A stretch of 64,000 bases of DNA from NCBI GenBank assembly GCA_937896895.1, contig CALBNV010000047.1, positions 1-64,000 of the forward strand. The letters are read 5' to 3'. Shown here piece by piece: positions 1 through 8,000 of the stretch; the stretch's first letter is position 1, and each line of letters opens with the position of its first letter. Source of the DNA: an uncultured Bacteroidales bacterium. Lineage in GTDB: Bacteria; Bacteroidota; Bacteroidia; Bacteroidales; F082. Below the pieces are notes generated by a model. That model saw only the letters and a program-made list of their open reading frames with translations, searched no databases and was not told where the DNA came from. Made by a program: the position numbers and the translations under genes.

Positions 1-302
1 AGCAGCACTGCCGCGACTGCATTCATATCCACATCTGCCGGAAGGGTAAGCTCTGCTCCTTTGAATTCTATTCTGAGAAGTGCATCCGTTTCCGGAACCG
101 GATCGATCGCCACAAGCTGTGGTGCTGCCTGCTCACAGGCCTGTTTCCGCAGCTTGTGCAGCCAATAATAAAAGGTCTTTTCGTTGATACCGTGCTGACG
201 GCAATATTCTTTATTCGTCAGCCCGCTGCCTGCGCAGTCCTTTATTACCAGCGCCCAGCTCTGCGCACGGTACTCGTTTCGAGTCGCTATTACATTGTCC
301 AT
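1..302 (-). CDS. tnpA: IS66 accessory protein TnpA-like (HTH), 3' end off the window
   Basis: Translated on the minus strand from ATG at 302, the protein begins MDNVIATRNEYRAQSWALVI and contains a helix-turn-helix region with NKEYCRQHGINEKTFYYWLHK (split here as NKEYCRQHGI then NEKTFYYWLHK). That pattern is typical of the small DNA-binding TnpA proteins encoded first in IS66 elements. About 100 residues are visible before the window edge. The family role is accessory DNA binding during IS66 transposition. The relatives I recall are mostly Firmicutes, unlike the rest of the window. Confidence 0.75.
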   Translation of the reverse strand, partial: MDNVIATRNEYRAQSWALVIKDCAGSGLTNKEYCRQHGINEKTFYYWLHKLRKQACEQAAPQLVAIDPVPETDALLRIEFKGAELTLPADVDMNAVAAVL

Positions 303-419
303 GTTTCACCATCCCATATCTATTTGACTCAAATATCTGACACTCAGTTTTTCGAGTCCTTGGGATAGTTTCTCATTTCTCTCGCCTCTTGTACAGGCGG
401 CCGGTTATTGAGCGGTTAC
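1..419 (-). mobile_element. IS66-family element, partial (one terminus)
   Basis: The left 419 bases read on the minus strand as one end of an IS66-type insertion sequence. The putative terminus GTAACCGCTCAATAACCGG begins at 419, followed by about 115 noncoding bases and then a TnpA-like gene. The element continues off the window, so the second inverted repeat and the target duplication cannot be checked. The terminus lies about 20 bases upstream of the -35 of a second transposase gene, so one IS has landed beside or in another. The assignment rests on the TnpA-like product and terminus style. Confidence 0.7.
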
Positions 420-438
420 CTAATATTCGATAAAAAGG

Positions 439-467
439 TTTACTTTTTGACAAAGCTATGGTATAAT
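439..467 (+). promoter_or_regulatory. Sigma-70-type promoter of the IS630 fragment
   Basis: TTTACT at 439-444 and a perfect TATAAT at 462-467 are separated by 17 bases, with the ATG 18 bases after the -10. This is a housekeeping promoter of the Firmicutes/Proteobacteria kind, not the TAnnTTTG type used elsewhere in the window. It supports a foreign origin for the first 800 bases. Confidence 0.65.
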
Positions 468-484
468 AATCTGGGTGATGAAAA

Positions 485-883
485 ATGGCAACCAGATACA
501 AATTCAGTGAAGATGAAATAAAAGCGATCAAAGAGGCACGGAAGAAGAATCGGGACAAGAACGCCGAAAAGCGGCTTCAAGTGATGGAAATGAGCGCGGA
601 GGGAAAGAAAGCTGCCGAGATATCGGCGGCAACCGGGTTCCACGAGCATTCCATTACGCGAATTATTCGCAGATACAAGGATGGCGGGTTGGAAGCAATC
701 GTAGGAAATCACTATGGCGGGAATCGGCGAAATATGAGTTATGCAGAGGAAGAAGCGTTGCTCGCTCCGTTCAAAGCGCAGGCAGAAGAAGGCAAACTGG
801 TACGGGCTTTACGACATGAGCGGCAACGTCTGGGAGTGGTGCCAGGACTGGTACGGCAGTTACGGCAGAGGTTCACAGACTAA
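485..883 (+). pseudogene. IS630-family transposase, N-terminal fragment
   Basis: The first ~105 residues (MATRYKFSEDEIKAIKEARK at the start, then an HTH with AAEISAATGFHEHSITRIIR and NMSYAEEEALLAPF) match the DNA-binding N-terminus of IS630/Tc1-type transposases. Family members continue for another ~230 residues with a DDE catalytic domain. Here homology stops near base 800, and the frame then runs on through sequence belonging in another frame to a formylglycine-generating-enzyme-like gene, ending at 883. The catalytic domain is absent, so the fragment cannot transpose by itself. It has its own TATAAT promoter. Confidence 0.75.
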
Positions 884-1034
884 CCCACAGGGGCCGTCGT
901 CGGGCTCTTCCCGCGTGATCCGTGGTGGCAGTTGGAGCAGCGGCGCGCAGTCCTGTCGCGTGTCTCTTCGCACCTGCAACTCGCCAGACGGCCGTTACAA
1001 CTTCCTCGGCTTTCGCCTCGTGGTCTCCCAGTAA
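800..1034 (+). pseudogene. FGE/sulfatase-modifying-factor domain, C-terminal fragment
   Basis: In the frame ending at 1034 the translation from ~803 reads GLYDMSGNVWEWCQDWYG, then RVIRGGSW and ends GFRLVVSQ. This is the hallmark C-terminal third of the FGE-sulfatase (SUMF1/EgtB-type) fold. The preceding ~150 residues and any signal peptide are missing. The reading frame differs by one register from the transposase fragment it abuts, so no fusion protein is made. Either a recombination event or an assembly join produced this scar. Confidence 0.75.
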
Positions 1035-1175
1035 ACAGTCGGCTAATCCGTCCATCTTGTAAGCTGCGGAGCCGGGGCGGTTTCCGCGGCGGAGTCGCCG
1101 AGGGCGGCAAGGGACGCAGCCGCACAGGGCGACGGAGCATGCGGGAACCGCGGGGGAAACCGGGAATGTCCGGTT

Positions 1176-1203
1176 GTAGAGACGGGGCATGCCCCGTCTC
1201 TAC
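1176..1203. repeat. 28-bp perfect palindrome, copy 1
   Basis: Bases 1176-1203 are identical to their own reverse complement. The arms begin GTAGAGACG and the centre is GGGCATGCCC. It shares the frame GTnGAGACG...CGTCTCnAC with the second copy 42 bases downstream. It lies in a 314-base gene-free stretch (1035-1348) with no other convincing feature. Similar GTAGAGACG palindromes are known as dispersed intergenic repeats in several phyla. Confidence 0.8.
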
Positions 1204-1245
1204 GGTTAGTAATCCGAGGGATTGTCAAACCAAGATCGTAAGATT

Positions 1246-1273
1246 GTGGAGACGCATTGCAATGCGTCTCCAC
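1246..1273. repeat. 28-bp perfect palindrome, copy 2
   Basis: Bases 1246-1273 form a second perfect palindrome with arms beginning GTGGAGACG and centre CATTGCAATG. Length and flanking motif equal copy 1, but the central eight bases differ on both arms. Symmetry is therefore kept while sequence diverges, as expected for a structural or mobile palindromic element. Confidence 0.8.
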
Positions 1274-1348
1274 GGCGGAAAACCCACGGCGAAAAAATTC
1301 GTGGTTTGAGACGCACAGCGACGAGACGATTGTTAAAATTTTTGAATC

Positions 1349-1675
1349 ATGAAAATAACTGTTTTCCAACAAAAAGTATATGACGCCACGCGCCTCATCC
1401 CTCGCGGCAGCGTGGTGACCTACGGCGAGCTGGCGCGGCGCATCGGCTGCAAGTCGGCGCAGGCTGTCGGGCAGGCGTTGAGGCGTAATCCGTTCGCGCC
1501 TGAAGTGCCGTGCCACCGTGTCGTCGCCGCCGACGGAAGCCTCTGCGGTTTCGCCGGCCATCGCGACGGCGAACTCATCGCCAAGAAACGCCGCCTCCTT
1601 GAAGACGAAGGCGTCACGTTTGACGGCGATAAAGTCTCGGCTGATAAAATCAATGTGATTTATCGTAGTGATTAG
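1349..1675 (+). CDS. Methylated-DNA-protein-cysteine methyltransferase family protein
   Basis: This 108-residue protein comprises only the C-terminal DNA-binding/active-site domain of the Ogt/MGMT family. It carries the acceptor motif PCHRV with Cys55, an SAQAVGQALRRNP helix for minor-groove binding, and a conserved GFAGH segment. Because the Cys is present it should remove O6-alkyl groups from guanine by self-alkylation, unlike Atl proteins in which it is replaced. The ATG at 1349 follows the palindrome region, and no TAnnTTTG element is seen upstream. The tail after residue 95 is atypical and lysine rich. Confidence 0.85.
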   Translation: MKITVFQQKVYDATRLIPRGSVVTYGELARRIGCKSAQAVGQALRRNPFAPEVPCHRVVAADGSLCGFAGHRDGELIAKKRRLLEDEGVTFDGDKVSADKINVIYRSD

Positions 1676-1720
1676 TGACTTTCGACACGATTTTGTCTGT
1701 AAATTTATTGTCATATTTTA

Positions 1721-1751
1721 TCTGAAATTCCGAAAATTTTCACTACCTTTG
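1721..1751 (+). promoter_or_regulatory. Bacteroidota-type promoter for msrA
   Basis: TCTG at 1721-1724, 19 bases, then TACCTTTG at 1744-1751, matching the -33/-7 layout. The ATG of msrA is 22 bases downstream. Confidence 0.6.
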
Positions 1752-1772
1752 CAGTCTTAATTTTTAATAAAA

Positions 1773-2273
1773 ATGAAGAAGATTTATCTTGCTGGCGGCT
1801 GCTTCTGGGGCACCGAGCATTATTTCAAAATGATAAAGGGCGTTGCCGACACCGAAGTCGGTTACGCCAACAGCATCAGGGAAAATCCTACATATCAGGA
1901 GGTGTGCACTGGAACGACACGCGCCGCCGAGACCGTGATGGTTGAATATGACCCCGAAGCGGTGACGCTGCGTTTTCTTCTCGAAATGTATTTTCACGCC
2001 ATCGACCCGACAAGTGTGAATCAACAGGGTCACGACGTTGGACTTCAGTACAGGACTGGAATATATTATGTCGATGGCTCTGATGTTCAAGTGGTTGAAG
2101 ATTTCATTAAAGAAAAACAAACGGAGATTGAAGGCAAAATCGCTGTCGAAGTGATGCCGCTCGAAAATTTCTACCGTGCGGAGGAATATCATCAGGATTA
2201 TCTCGACAAGAACCCTGACGGCTATTGCCATCTACCGCTCGAACTGTTTGAGTTCGCGAAGAATGCACATTGA
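1773..2273 (+). CDS. msrA: Peptide-methionine (S)-S-oxide reductase MsrA
   Basis: The N-terminus MKKIYLAGGCFWGTEHYF carries the GCFWG catalytic motif with Cys10. A candidate resolving Cys lies at residue 152 in GYCHL. At 166 residues it is a normal-length single-domain MsrA with no fused MsrB. It repairs the S-epimer of methionine sulfoxide in proteins, probably in the cytoplasm since no signal peptide is present. The gene has its own promoter and is followed after 17 bases by the Fic gene, so the two may share a transcript. Confidence 0.95.
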   Translation: MKKIYLAGGCFWGTEHYFKMIKGVADTEVGYANSIRENPTYQEVCTGTTRAAETVMVEYDPEAVTLRFLLEMYFHAIDPTSVNQQGHDVGLQYRTGIYYVDGSDVQVVEDFIKEKQTEIEGKIAVEVMPLENFYRAEEYHQDYLDKNPDGYCHLPLELFEFAKNAH

Positions 2274-2290
2274 TTTTAAAAATATAGATT

Positions 2291-3424
2291 ATGGAAGAAA
2301 GGAAATACACAATCCAGGACCTCGACGAGTACATCAGACAGGGCGAGCCGGAGAAACAAGAACGTGGTGCGGCTTGGCAGGTGGCAATTGGTCTTCAACA
2401 AGTTGACGGACTGGAGCCATCTGATTATCTTCTTGATACGGCCCGTCAACATATCGATGGCAATATTACCATAGGCGAAGCCAAGAATTTGATCGATTCA
2501 TATTACAAGTCGGCTTCTGTAAGGGATAAAGTAGAAAACGAAAGGACAGAGGAAGCCGACAAAGTCTCGGCGCGAATCACAGAGATCATTTCTGAAAAGA
2601 CATTTAGCCTTACGCCTACACAGCTCACGTCAATCCATCGCAGACTTTTTGAAGGGACGTTTAAGTTCGCAGGTCAGATTCGCGATTACAACATTACTAA
2701 AAGCGAATGGGTCTTGAAAGGCGATACGGTTTATTATGCGAGTTGCGAAAATATCAAGGACACTCTTGAATATGATATTGAAAATGAACGTAAATTTTCA
2801 TATTCAGGCGTGCCTGTCGATGATTCGATAAAACATCTTGTGCGTTTTTGTGCCGATTTGTGGCAGATTCACCCTTTCGGGGAAGGAAATACTCGCACGA
2901 CGGCGGTTTTTATGATCAAATACATGCGGTCACTCGGACTGAATGTCGTAAATGACACATTTGCAAAGCATTCGTGGTTTTTCAGAAACGCTTTGGTGAG
3001 AGCAAATTATAGTAATATTCGCGCAGGGATAACAGAGACGACAGTGTTCCTTGAAAGATTTTTCCGAAATATGTTGATTGGTGAAAATAATCGGTTGCTT
3101 AACCGCGAAATGCATGTTGATTGGAGCAAGTTGCATCCAAACGATGAGATTCAAAGTGCAAATATGACGTCCCAAAGTGCAAATAATGCATTCAACTTGT
3201 CTCCAAAGTGCAAAAATTGCACTTTGGAAGAGCTTGCAGTATTGAGGGTCATTAAAGAAAATCCCAATGCAACGCAAAAGGAAATAGCTTCTGAAATACA
3301 TAAATCTGAACGAACTGTCAAGTCCATCACTGTCTCTTTGCAGGGAAAGGGAATTATTTCGCGTGTGAACGGGAAACGTAATGGCTATTGGTCTCTTGAA
3401 AATCTAATGTTTGAAAATAATTGA
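2291..3424 (+). CDS. Fic-domain protein with N-terminal VbhA-like segment and C-terminal winged helix
   Basis: Three parts are visible in 377 residues: an N-terminal helical segment (about 30-75, with DYLLDTARQHIDGNITIGEA) resembling VbhA-type antitoxin helices; a Fic core with HPFGEGNTRT starting at His194; and a C-terminal winged helix-turn-helix (about 310-370, ATQKEIASEIHKSERTVKSI). Fic enzymes usually transfer AMP from ATP to target hydroxyls. The second Arg of the canonical HxFx(D/E)GNGRxxR motif is Ala here, and I find no clean [S/T]xxxE[G/N] inhibitory motif. The wHTH suggests DNA binding, perhaps autoregulation. The target is unknown. Confidence 0.88.
   Translation: MEERKYTIQDLDEYIRQGEPEKQERGAAWQVAIGLQQVDGLEPSDYLLDTARQHIDGNITIGEAKNLIDSYYKSASVRDKVENERTEEADKVSARITEIISEKTFSLTPTQLTSIHRRLFEGTFKFAGQIRDYNITKSEWVLKGDTVYYASCENIKDTLEYDIENERKFSYSGVPVDDSIKHLVRFCADLWQIHPFGEGNTRTTAVFMIKYMRSLGLNVVNDTFAKHSWFFRNALVRANYSNIRAGITETTVFLERFFRNMLIGENNRLLNREMHVDWSKLHPNDEIQSANMTSQSANNAFNLSPKCKNCTLEELAVLRVIKENPNATQKEIASEIHKSERTVKSITVSLQGKGIISRVNGKRNGYWSLENLMFENN
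3152..3227 (+). repeat. CAAAGTGCAAA repeats and inverted repeat inside the Fic gene
   Basis: The motif CAAAGTGCAAA occurs at 3152, 3173 and 3204, and its complement closes a 25-base inverted repeat at 3203-3227 (11-bp arms, 3-base centre). The first two copies are read as Gln-Ser-Ala-Asn. The third is in another frame (Pro-Lys-Cys-Lys). Conservation across frames points to a DNA-level signal. It sits exactly between the Fic core and the winged helix. Confidence 0.65.
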
Positions 3425-3430
3425 ATACAA

Positions 3431-5659
3431 ATGAAAAAACTCCTGCTTTCAACACTCTTTGCGTTTCTCGCCTTGACGCTCAAGGCGCAGCAAAATGATA
3501 ACACTCAATACGTTGACCCGTTCATCGGGACGCAGATGGACGAGACCGGCGCACTCAGCGGCAGCACTTTCCCCGGCGCGTGCGTGCCTTTCGGGATGGT
3601 GCAGCTCAGCCCCGAAACGGAGAAATACGTCACCTGGGACCCGTGCTCCGGCTACGACTACGACAAGGACAAGATCTATGGCATCACCCACACGCACCTC
3701 AGCGGCACGGGCTGCACCGACCTCATCGACGTGTCGCTGCTCCCCGCGATGTGCGACCTGACACCGTCATACATCGCGGCGGGCGATTTCTCGCAGACAT
3801 TCTCGCATGACGAAGAAGGCGCGAAACCTGGCTATTATTGGGTGAAACTAAAGGAGTCGGGCGTGAAGGTGGAACTCACAGCCACCGAGCATTGCGGCAT
3901 TCACAGATATACGTTTCCGGAAGGCGAAAAACAACAGGTCATACTTGACCTCGACCACATGACTTATCGCGGGACCGACACATATTACAGCTCGCGCCGC
4001 GGCTACAGCATCGTCAACAGCCAGATCCGCTTCGTCGATGACCACACCGTTGAAGGCTACAGGATCGTCACCGGCTGGGCGAAACTGCGCCGCGTGTATT
4101 TCCATGCCGAGTTCTCGAAACCTATTGTGCATCATTATGTTATGAAAGGAGACGAGAATCTTTTCGAGACATCCGTCGCCAACGGCAGAAACCTCCGCGC
4201 CGCAATGGTCTTCAACGGCGATGACGACTTATTAATAAAGGTGTCGGTCTCGGCTGTCGATTCCGAAGGCGCACGCCGGAACTTCAACGCGGAATGTTCT
4301 TCGTGGGATTTTGAGAAATACGTCGCCGATGCCCACGAGACATGGAAGAAAGCACTGTCGAAGGTCGAAATCAGCGGGACAGACACCGAAAAGCGCATTT
4401 TCTACACGGGAATGTATCACGCCTATATACAGCCGAACGTGATGAGCGACGTCGATGGCCGTTATGTGACAACGAATTACGAGATAAAACAGATGCCGGA
4501 AGGAAAAAAGTATTACTCGACGTTCTCGCTTTGGGACACCTTCCGCGCGGCGCATCCGCTCTACAACCTGCTTGAGCCGGAACTCACCGCCGACTTCATC
4601 AACTCCATGCTGCTGCATCATCAGGAATACGGCTATCTGCCGATTTGGGACCTGTGGGGGCAGGACAACTACTGCATGATCGGCAACCACGCGATTCCGG
4701 TTATTTCGCGAGCAATACTTACTGATGTTCAAGGTTTTGACAAGGAAGAAGCATATAAGGCGATGTATGAAAGCTCCGTCCGTCCGCATTATAATTCGCC
4801 GTTTGTACTTTGGGAAAAATACGGCTATTATCCGGCGACGCTTCAGGATGAGAGCGTCTCGATAACCCTTGAACAGGCTTTCGACGACTGGTGCGTCTAT
4901 GCCGCCGCCGAAAAACTTGGGAAAACAAATGATGCCAAACATTTCCTGAAACGTTCGGAGTTTTACCGCAACATCTTCGATGAGTCGATAGGCACTTTCG
5001 CGCCGAAAGACGAGTCCGGCAACTGGGTGCGCCCGTATGACGTCTTGAGTTACGAAAACGGACATTTCGCCGAAGGCAACGCATGGCAATATATGTGGTT
5101 TGTGCCACAGAATCCATTGGGTCTCATTGAGTTGCTCGGTGGAAAAGAGAAATTCATTGAGAAATTAAACGAGAATTTCTCGCTTGAGGCGAAGAGCGGC
5201 GAGACAAACGGCAACGCCTCGGGCTTCATCGGGCAGTACGCCCACGGCAACGAGCCATCTCATCATACCGTCTATTTGTACAATTTCGCCGGTCAGCCGA
5301 AACGCACGCAAGAGCTTGTAAATGAGGTGCGTAACAAGTTCTACAGCGACAAGCCGTGCGGCTATGCCGGCAACGACGACTGCGGACAGATGTCGGCGTG
5401 GTACATATTCTCGTCGATGGGATTCTATCCGTTCAACGCCGGAAGCGATGACTTCTCAATTGGGACGCCATTGTTCAACGAAGCGGTCATCAACCTTCCG
5501 AACGGGAAAACTTTCACCATCAAGTCGAACAGGAAGTCTGATAAAGATATTTACGTAAAGTCGGTGAAACTCAACGGAGTGGCAGTTACCGACTGGCGTA
5601 TCACGCAGCAACAGATTATGGATGGCGGCGTGCTTGAATTTAAAATGGGAAGAAAATAA
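3431..5659 (+). CDS. GH92 family alpha-mannosidase, secreted
   Basis: A signal peptide (MKKLLLSTLFAFLALTLKAQ) precedes a 720-residue mature protein with GH92 hallmarks: YVDPFIGT near the start, GTGCTDLIDV, GNEPSHHTVYLYNFAG and the near-terminal GNDDCGQMSAWY holding the expected catalytic acidic residues. GH92 enzymes are calcium-dependent exo-alpha-mannosidases, mostly alpha-1,2, acting on N-glycans or mannan in the periplasm or at the cell surface. The linkage cannot be read from sequence. The nucleotidase follows within 15 bases, so the two are likely cotranscribed. No SusC/D pair is adjacent. Confidence 0.93.
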   Translation: MKKLLLSTLFAFLALTLKAQQNDNTQYVDPFIGTQMDETGALSGSTFPGACVPFGMVQLSPETEKYVTWDPCSGYDYDKDKIYGITHTHLSGTGCTDLIDVSLLPAMCDLTPSYIAAGDFSQTFSHDEEGAKPGYYWVKLKESGVKVELTATEHCGIHRYTFPEGEKQQVILDLDHMTYRGTDTYYSSRRGYSIVNSQIRFVDDHTVEGYRIVTGWAKLRRVYFHAEFSKPIVHHYVMKGDENLFETSVANGRNLRAAMVFNGDDDLLIKVSVSAVDSEGARRNFNAECSSWDFEKYVADAHETWKKALSKVEISGTDTEKRIFYTGMYHAYIQPNVMSDVDGRYVTTNYEIKQMPEGKKYYSTFSLWDTFRAAHPLYNLLEPELTADFINSMLLHHQEYGYLPIWDLWGQDNYCMIGNHAIPVISRAILTDVQGFDKEEAYKAMYESSVRPHYNSPFVLWEKYGYYPATLQDESVSITLEQAFDDWCVYAAAEKLGKTNDAKHFLKRSEFYRNIFDESIGTFAPKDESGNWVRPYDVLSYENGHFAEGNAWQYMWFVPQNPLGLIELLGGKEKFIEKLNENFSLEAKSGETNGNASGFIGQYAHGNEPSHHTVYLYNFAGQPKRTQELVNEVRNKFYSDKPCGYAGNDDCGQMSAWYIFSSMGFYPFNAGSDDFSIGTPLFNEAVINLPNGKTFTIKSNRKSDKDIYVKSVKLNGVAVTDWRITQQQIMDGGVLEFKMGRK

Positions 5660-5674
5660 TAAATGTGTTTTATA

Positions 5675-7438
5675 ATGAAAGTGTCACGTATTTTATTGAT
5701 TGTCATGGCGATGATGTTTGTGTCTTGTAATTCTGAACCTGAAAGGCATACGCTGTATGTCGTTTCCACCGGCGATGTTCATGGGGCTTGGTTTGATGAT
5801 GATTATCTTGACTCGGGTGAAAAATCCACGAGTCTGATTGCGGTGAGCAAGAAAGTCAACGACTTGCGCGACTCGGTGGGGGCGGAGAACGTCTTGCTTA
5901 TCGATGCAGGCGACTGTCTGCAAGGCGATGTCGCGCCATACTATTATAATTATGTGAAAACCGACGTGCCGCATCTGTTCCCGCGCATGATGAAATACAT
6001 GGGCTACGACTGTGTTGTCGTTGGTAATCATGACATTGAGACCGGTCATGCGGTTTACGACAAGGTTCGGAAGGAGATGGACGAGGCGGGTGTCCCGTGG
6101 CTCGGCGGCAATGCAATCCGCGAAAATGGCGACATTTATTTTCAGGAATATAAGGTTTTTGAAAGGGCAGGGCTGAAGGTTCTTGTGCTTGGATACACCA
6201 ATCCGAATATTCCGGAATGGCTTCAGGAAGAGAAGTGGAAAGGCTTGACATTCAACAGCTTGGTGCCATACGTGCAGGAAAGGGTTGATGCCGTCAAAGC
6301 GAAGGAGAACCCAGATGTCACTGTTGTTGCGGTTCATTCCGGTACGGGCAATGGCGATGGTAATATCCTTGAAAGCCAAGGGCTTGACTTGTTTTATAGT
6401 CTTAAAGGCGTGGATTTGATTATCACCGCCCATGACCACAAGCCTCATGCTGATAATGTGAATGGTTTTGCATATCAGAACTGTGGAACAAAGGCGGCTA
6501 AAATCGGACATTCGGTCATCGAGGTGACGAAAGTCAACGGAAAAGTGACGAATGTCAATTCGATAACAACCATTGATGAAGTTGACAAGAATGATGTCGA
6601 TTTGACTATGAAAGAATATTTCGCCGCCGATTATGAAGATGTTAAGAGATTCAGCACCAACAAGATAGGGACACTTGAGAAGACAATCCGCACGCATGAC
6701 GCTTTCAAAGGGCAGTGCGCATACACGAACCTCATCAACACTGTGATGCTTGGCGCAACTGGTGCCGACATCGCGTTCACGGCACCGCTCACCTACGACG
6801 GCACTGTCAACGCGGGCGACATCCGTTATTGCGATCTGCGGACGATATATCCGTTTGAAAATGAGATGGTTGTGCTGAAGATGAAAGGCGGCGAAATAAA
6901 AGGTTTTCTTGAATTGTCATACGACAGATGGATAAACACTTGCAGTGAAAATGCTGTCGGCGACGACGGTTCTCATCTGTTGAAAATCGTCAGGAAAGAC
7001 GACCCTCGCAATGGCGCGAAGGGCTGGAGCTTTGAAAACAAATCGTACAATTTCGAGGCTGCGGCTGGTCTGAATTATGTTGTCGATGTTACGGAATCAC
7101 TCGGTGAACGTCTGATTATCAATAGTTTTGCTGATGGCAGGTCATTCGATCCCGAGGAATTTTACAATGTTGCGATGACCTCGTACCGTTTCAGCGGCGC
7201 GGGCGACCTGCTGCCTGACGGCGCGGGAATCAGCGCGGAGGAAGCGCAAAAACGTGTTGTCGCGAAATATCGTGAAATTCGTGACTTGATAAACGACTTT
7301 GTGATTGATAATCAGAATATTAAGATAGATATGATTTCTGATAAGAAAGTACTTGGAGAGTGGCGGTTCGAACCAGCAAATGTCGTCGAGCCTTTGATGG
7401 AAAAAGACATGAACCTGCTTTTTCCTGATGTTAAGTGA
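5675..7438 (+). CDS. Lipoprotein 5'-nucleotidase / metallophosphatase (UshA-like)
   Basis: From ATG 5675 the protein starts MKVSRILLIVMAMMFVSCNS, a lipoprotein signal with Cys at the lipobox. An in-frame ATG at 5663 is possible but adds residues before the signal. The metallophosphoesterase core shows STGDVHG, DAGDCLQGD, GNHDIE, VVAVHSG and TAHDHKPH. The second half matches the 5'-nucleotidase C-terminal substrate-binding domain. It probably dephosphorylates nucleotides or sugar nucleotides in the periplasm for nucleoside and phosphate recovery. It lies between GH92 and rimM on the same strand. Confidence 0.88.
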   Translation: MKVSRILLIVMAMMFVSCNSEPERHTLYVVSTGDVHGAWFDDDYLDSGEKSTSLIAVSKKVNDLRDSVGAENVLLIDAGDCLQGDVAPYYYNYVKTDVPHLFPRMMKYMGYDCVVVGNHDIETGHAVYDKVRKEMDEAGVPWLGGNAIRENGDIYFQEYKVFERAGLKVLVLGYTNPNIPEWLQEEKWKGLTFNSLVPYVQERVDAVKAKENPDVTVVAVHSGTGNGDGNILESQGLDLFYSLKGVDLIITAHDHKPHADNVNGFAYQNCGTKAAKIGHSVIEVTKVNGKVTNVNSITTIDEVDKNDVDLTMKEYFAADYEDVKRFSTNKIGTLEKTIRTHDAFKGQCAYTNLINTVMLGATGADIAFTAPLTYDGTVNAGDIRYCDLRTIYPFENEMVVLKMKGGEIKGFLELSYDRWINTCSENAVGDDGSHLLKIVRKDDPRNGAKGWSFENKSYNFEAAAGLNYVVDVTESLGERLIINSFADGRSFDPEEFYNVAMTSYRFSGAGDLLPDGAGISAEEAQKRVVAKYREIRDLINDFVIDNQNIKIDMISDKKVLGEWRFEPANVVEPLMEKDMNLLFPDVK

Positions 7439-7455
7439 TTGAAAATAAATTTGAT

Positions 7456-7998
7456 ATGAATAAAAAAGAATATACGCCAGACGGTTGCTTCTTCTTCGGA
7501 AAAGTAACCAAGACACATGGACTGAAAGGCGAGGTGACGATTAAACTTGATGTCGCCAACCCGTTGGATTTCAAGAATTTAAATTATGTGATGATGGATG
7601 TCAACGGCGACATCGTGCCGTTTTTCATCGAAAGCTCTAAGTTGGTCGGCGACAAGATGTTCGTGCTTTTCCAAGACGTGAAAACGATGGAACAGGCGGC
7701 GTCGTTCCTCGGAATGGCCGTCTATCTGCCTAACGAAATGCTGCCGGAACTTGATGATAACGACTTCTATTTCAACGACATAATCGGTTATAAACTCGTT
7801 GATGAGACATACGGCGAAGTAGGGGCTATCAGCGATGTGCTCGAATATCCGACGCAGGCGGTCATTCAGGTGATGAAAGACGGAAAGGAAATCCTAATCC
7901 CGATACATGACGACATTATAAAGAAAGTCGATAAGAGGTCTAAAGTGTTGAGCGTCAAGGCTCCGGAAGGACTTATTGATATGTATCTTTCGATTTAG
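7456..7998 (+). CDS. rimM: Ribosome maturation factor RimM
   Basis: The protein has FFGKVTKTHGLKGEV at its N-terminus and a PRC-barrel half with YGEVGAISDVLEYPTQ and ILIPIHDDIIKKVD, as expected for RimM, which assists maturation of the 30S head. I start at ATG 7456. A GTG at 7435 overlapping the preceding stop would add seven residues. It is followed after 2 bases by a tRNA methyltransferase gene, giving a short translation-related pair. Confidence 0.92.
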   Translation: MNKKEYTPDGCFFFGKVTKTHGLKGEVTIKLDVANPLDFKNLNYVMMDVNGDIVPFFIESSKLVGDKMFVLFQDVKTMEQAASFLGMAVYLPNEMLPELDDNDFYFNDIIGYKLVDETYGEVGAISDVLEYPTQAVIQVMKDGKEILIPIHDDIIKKVDKRSKVLSVKAPEGLIDMYLSI

Positions 7999-8000
7999 GG

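Noticed and set aside
448..467. TTGACA at 448-453 as a -35 box
   Set aside because: Only 9 bases separate it from TATAAT; TTTACT at 439-444 with a 17-base spacer is the workable -35.
2291..3424. Fic gene and msrA as a toxin-antitoxin pair
   Set aside because: MsrA is a normal repair enzyme; any antitoxin function would be in the Fic protein's own N-terminus.
5693..6697. Long minus-strand open frame opposite the 5'-nucleotidase gene
   Set aside because: Its translation lacks any domain, is rich in His/Ile/Arg as expected of antisense shadows, and the plus-strand gene is certain.
7435..7458. Overlapping GTG start for rimM
   Set aside because: The added residues MIENKFD are not family-like; ATG 7456 gives a typical RimM start, though the GTG cannot be fully excluded.
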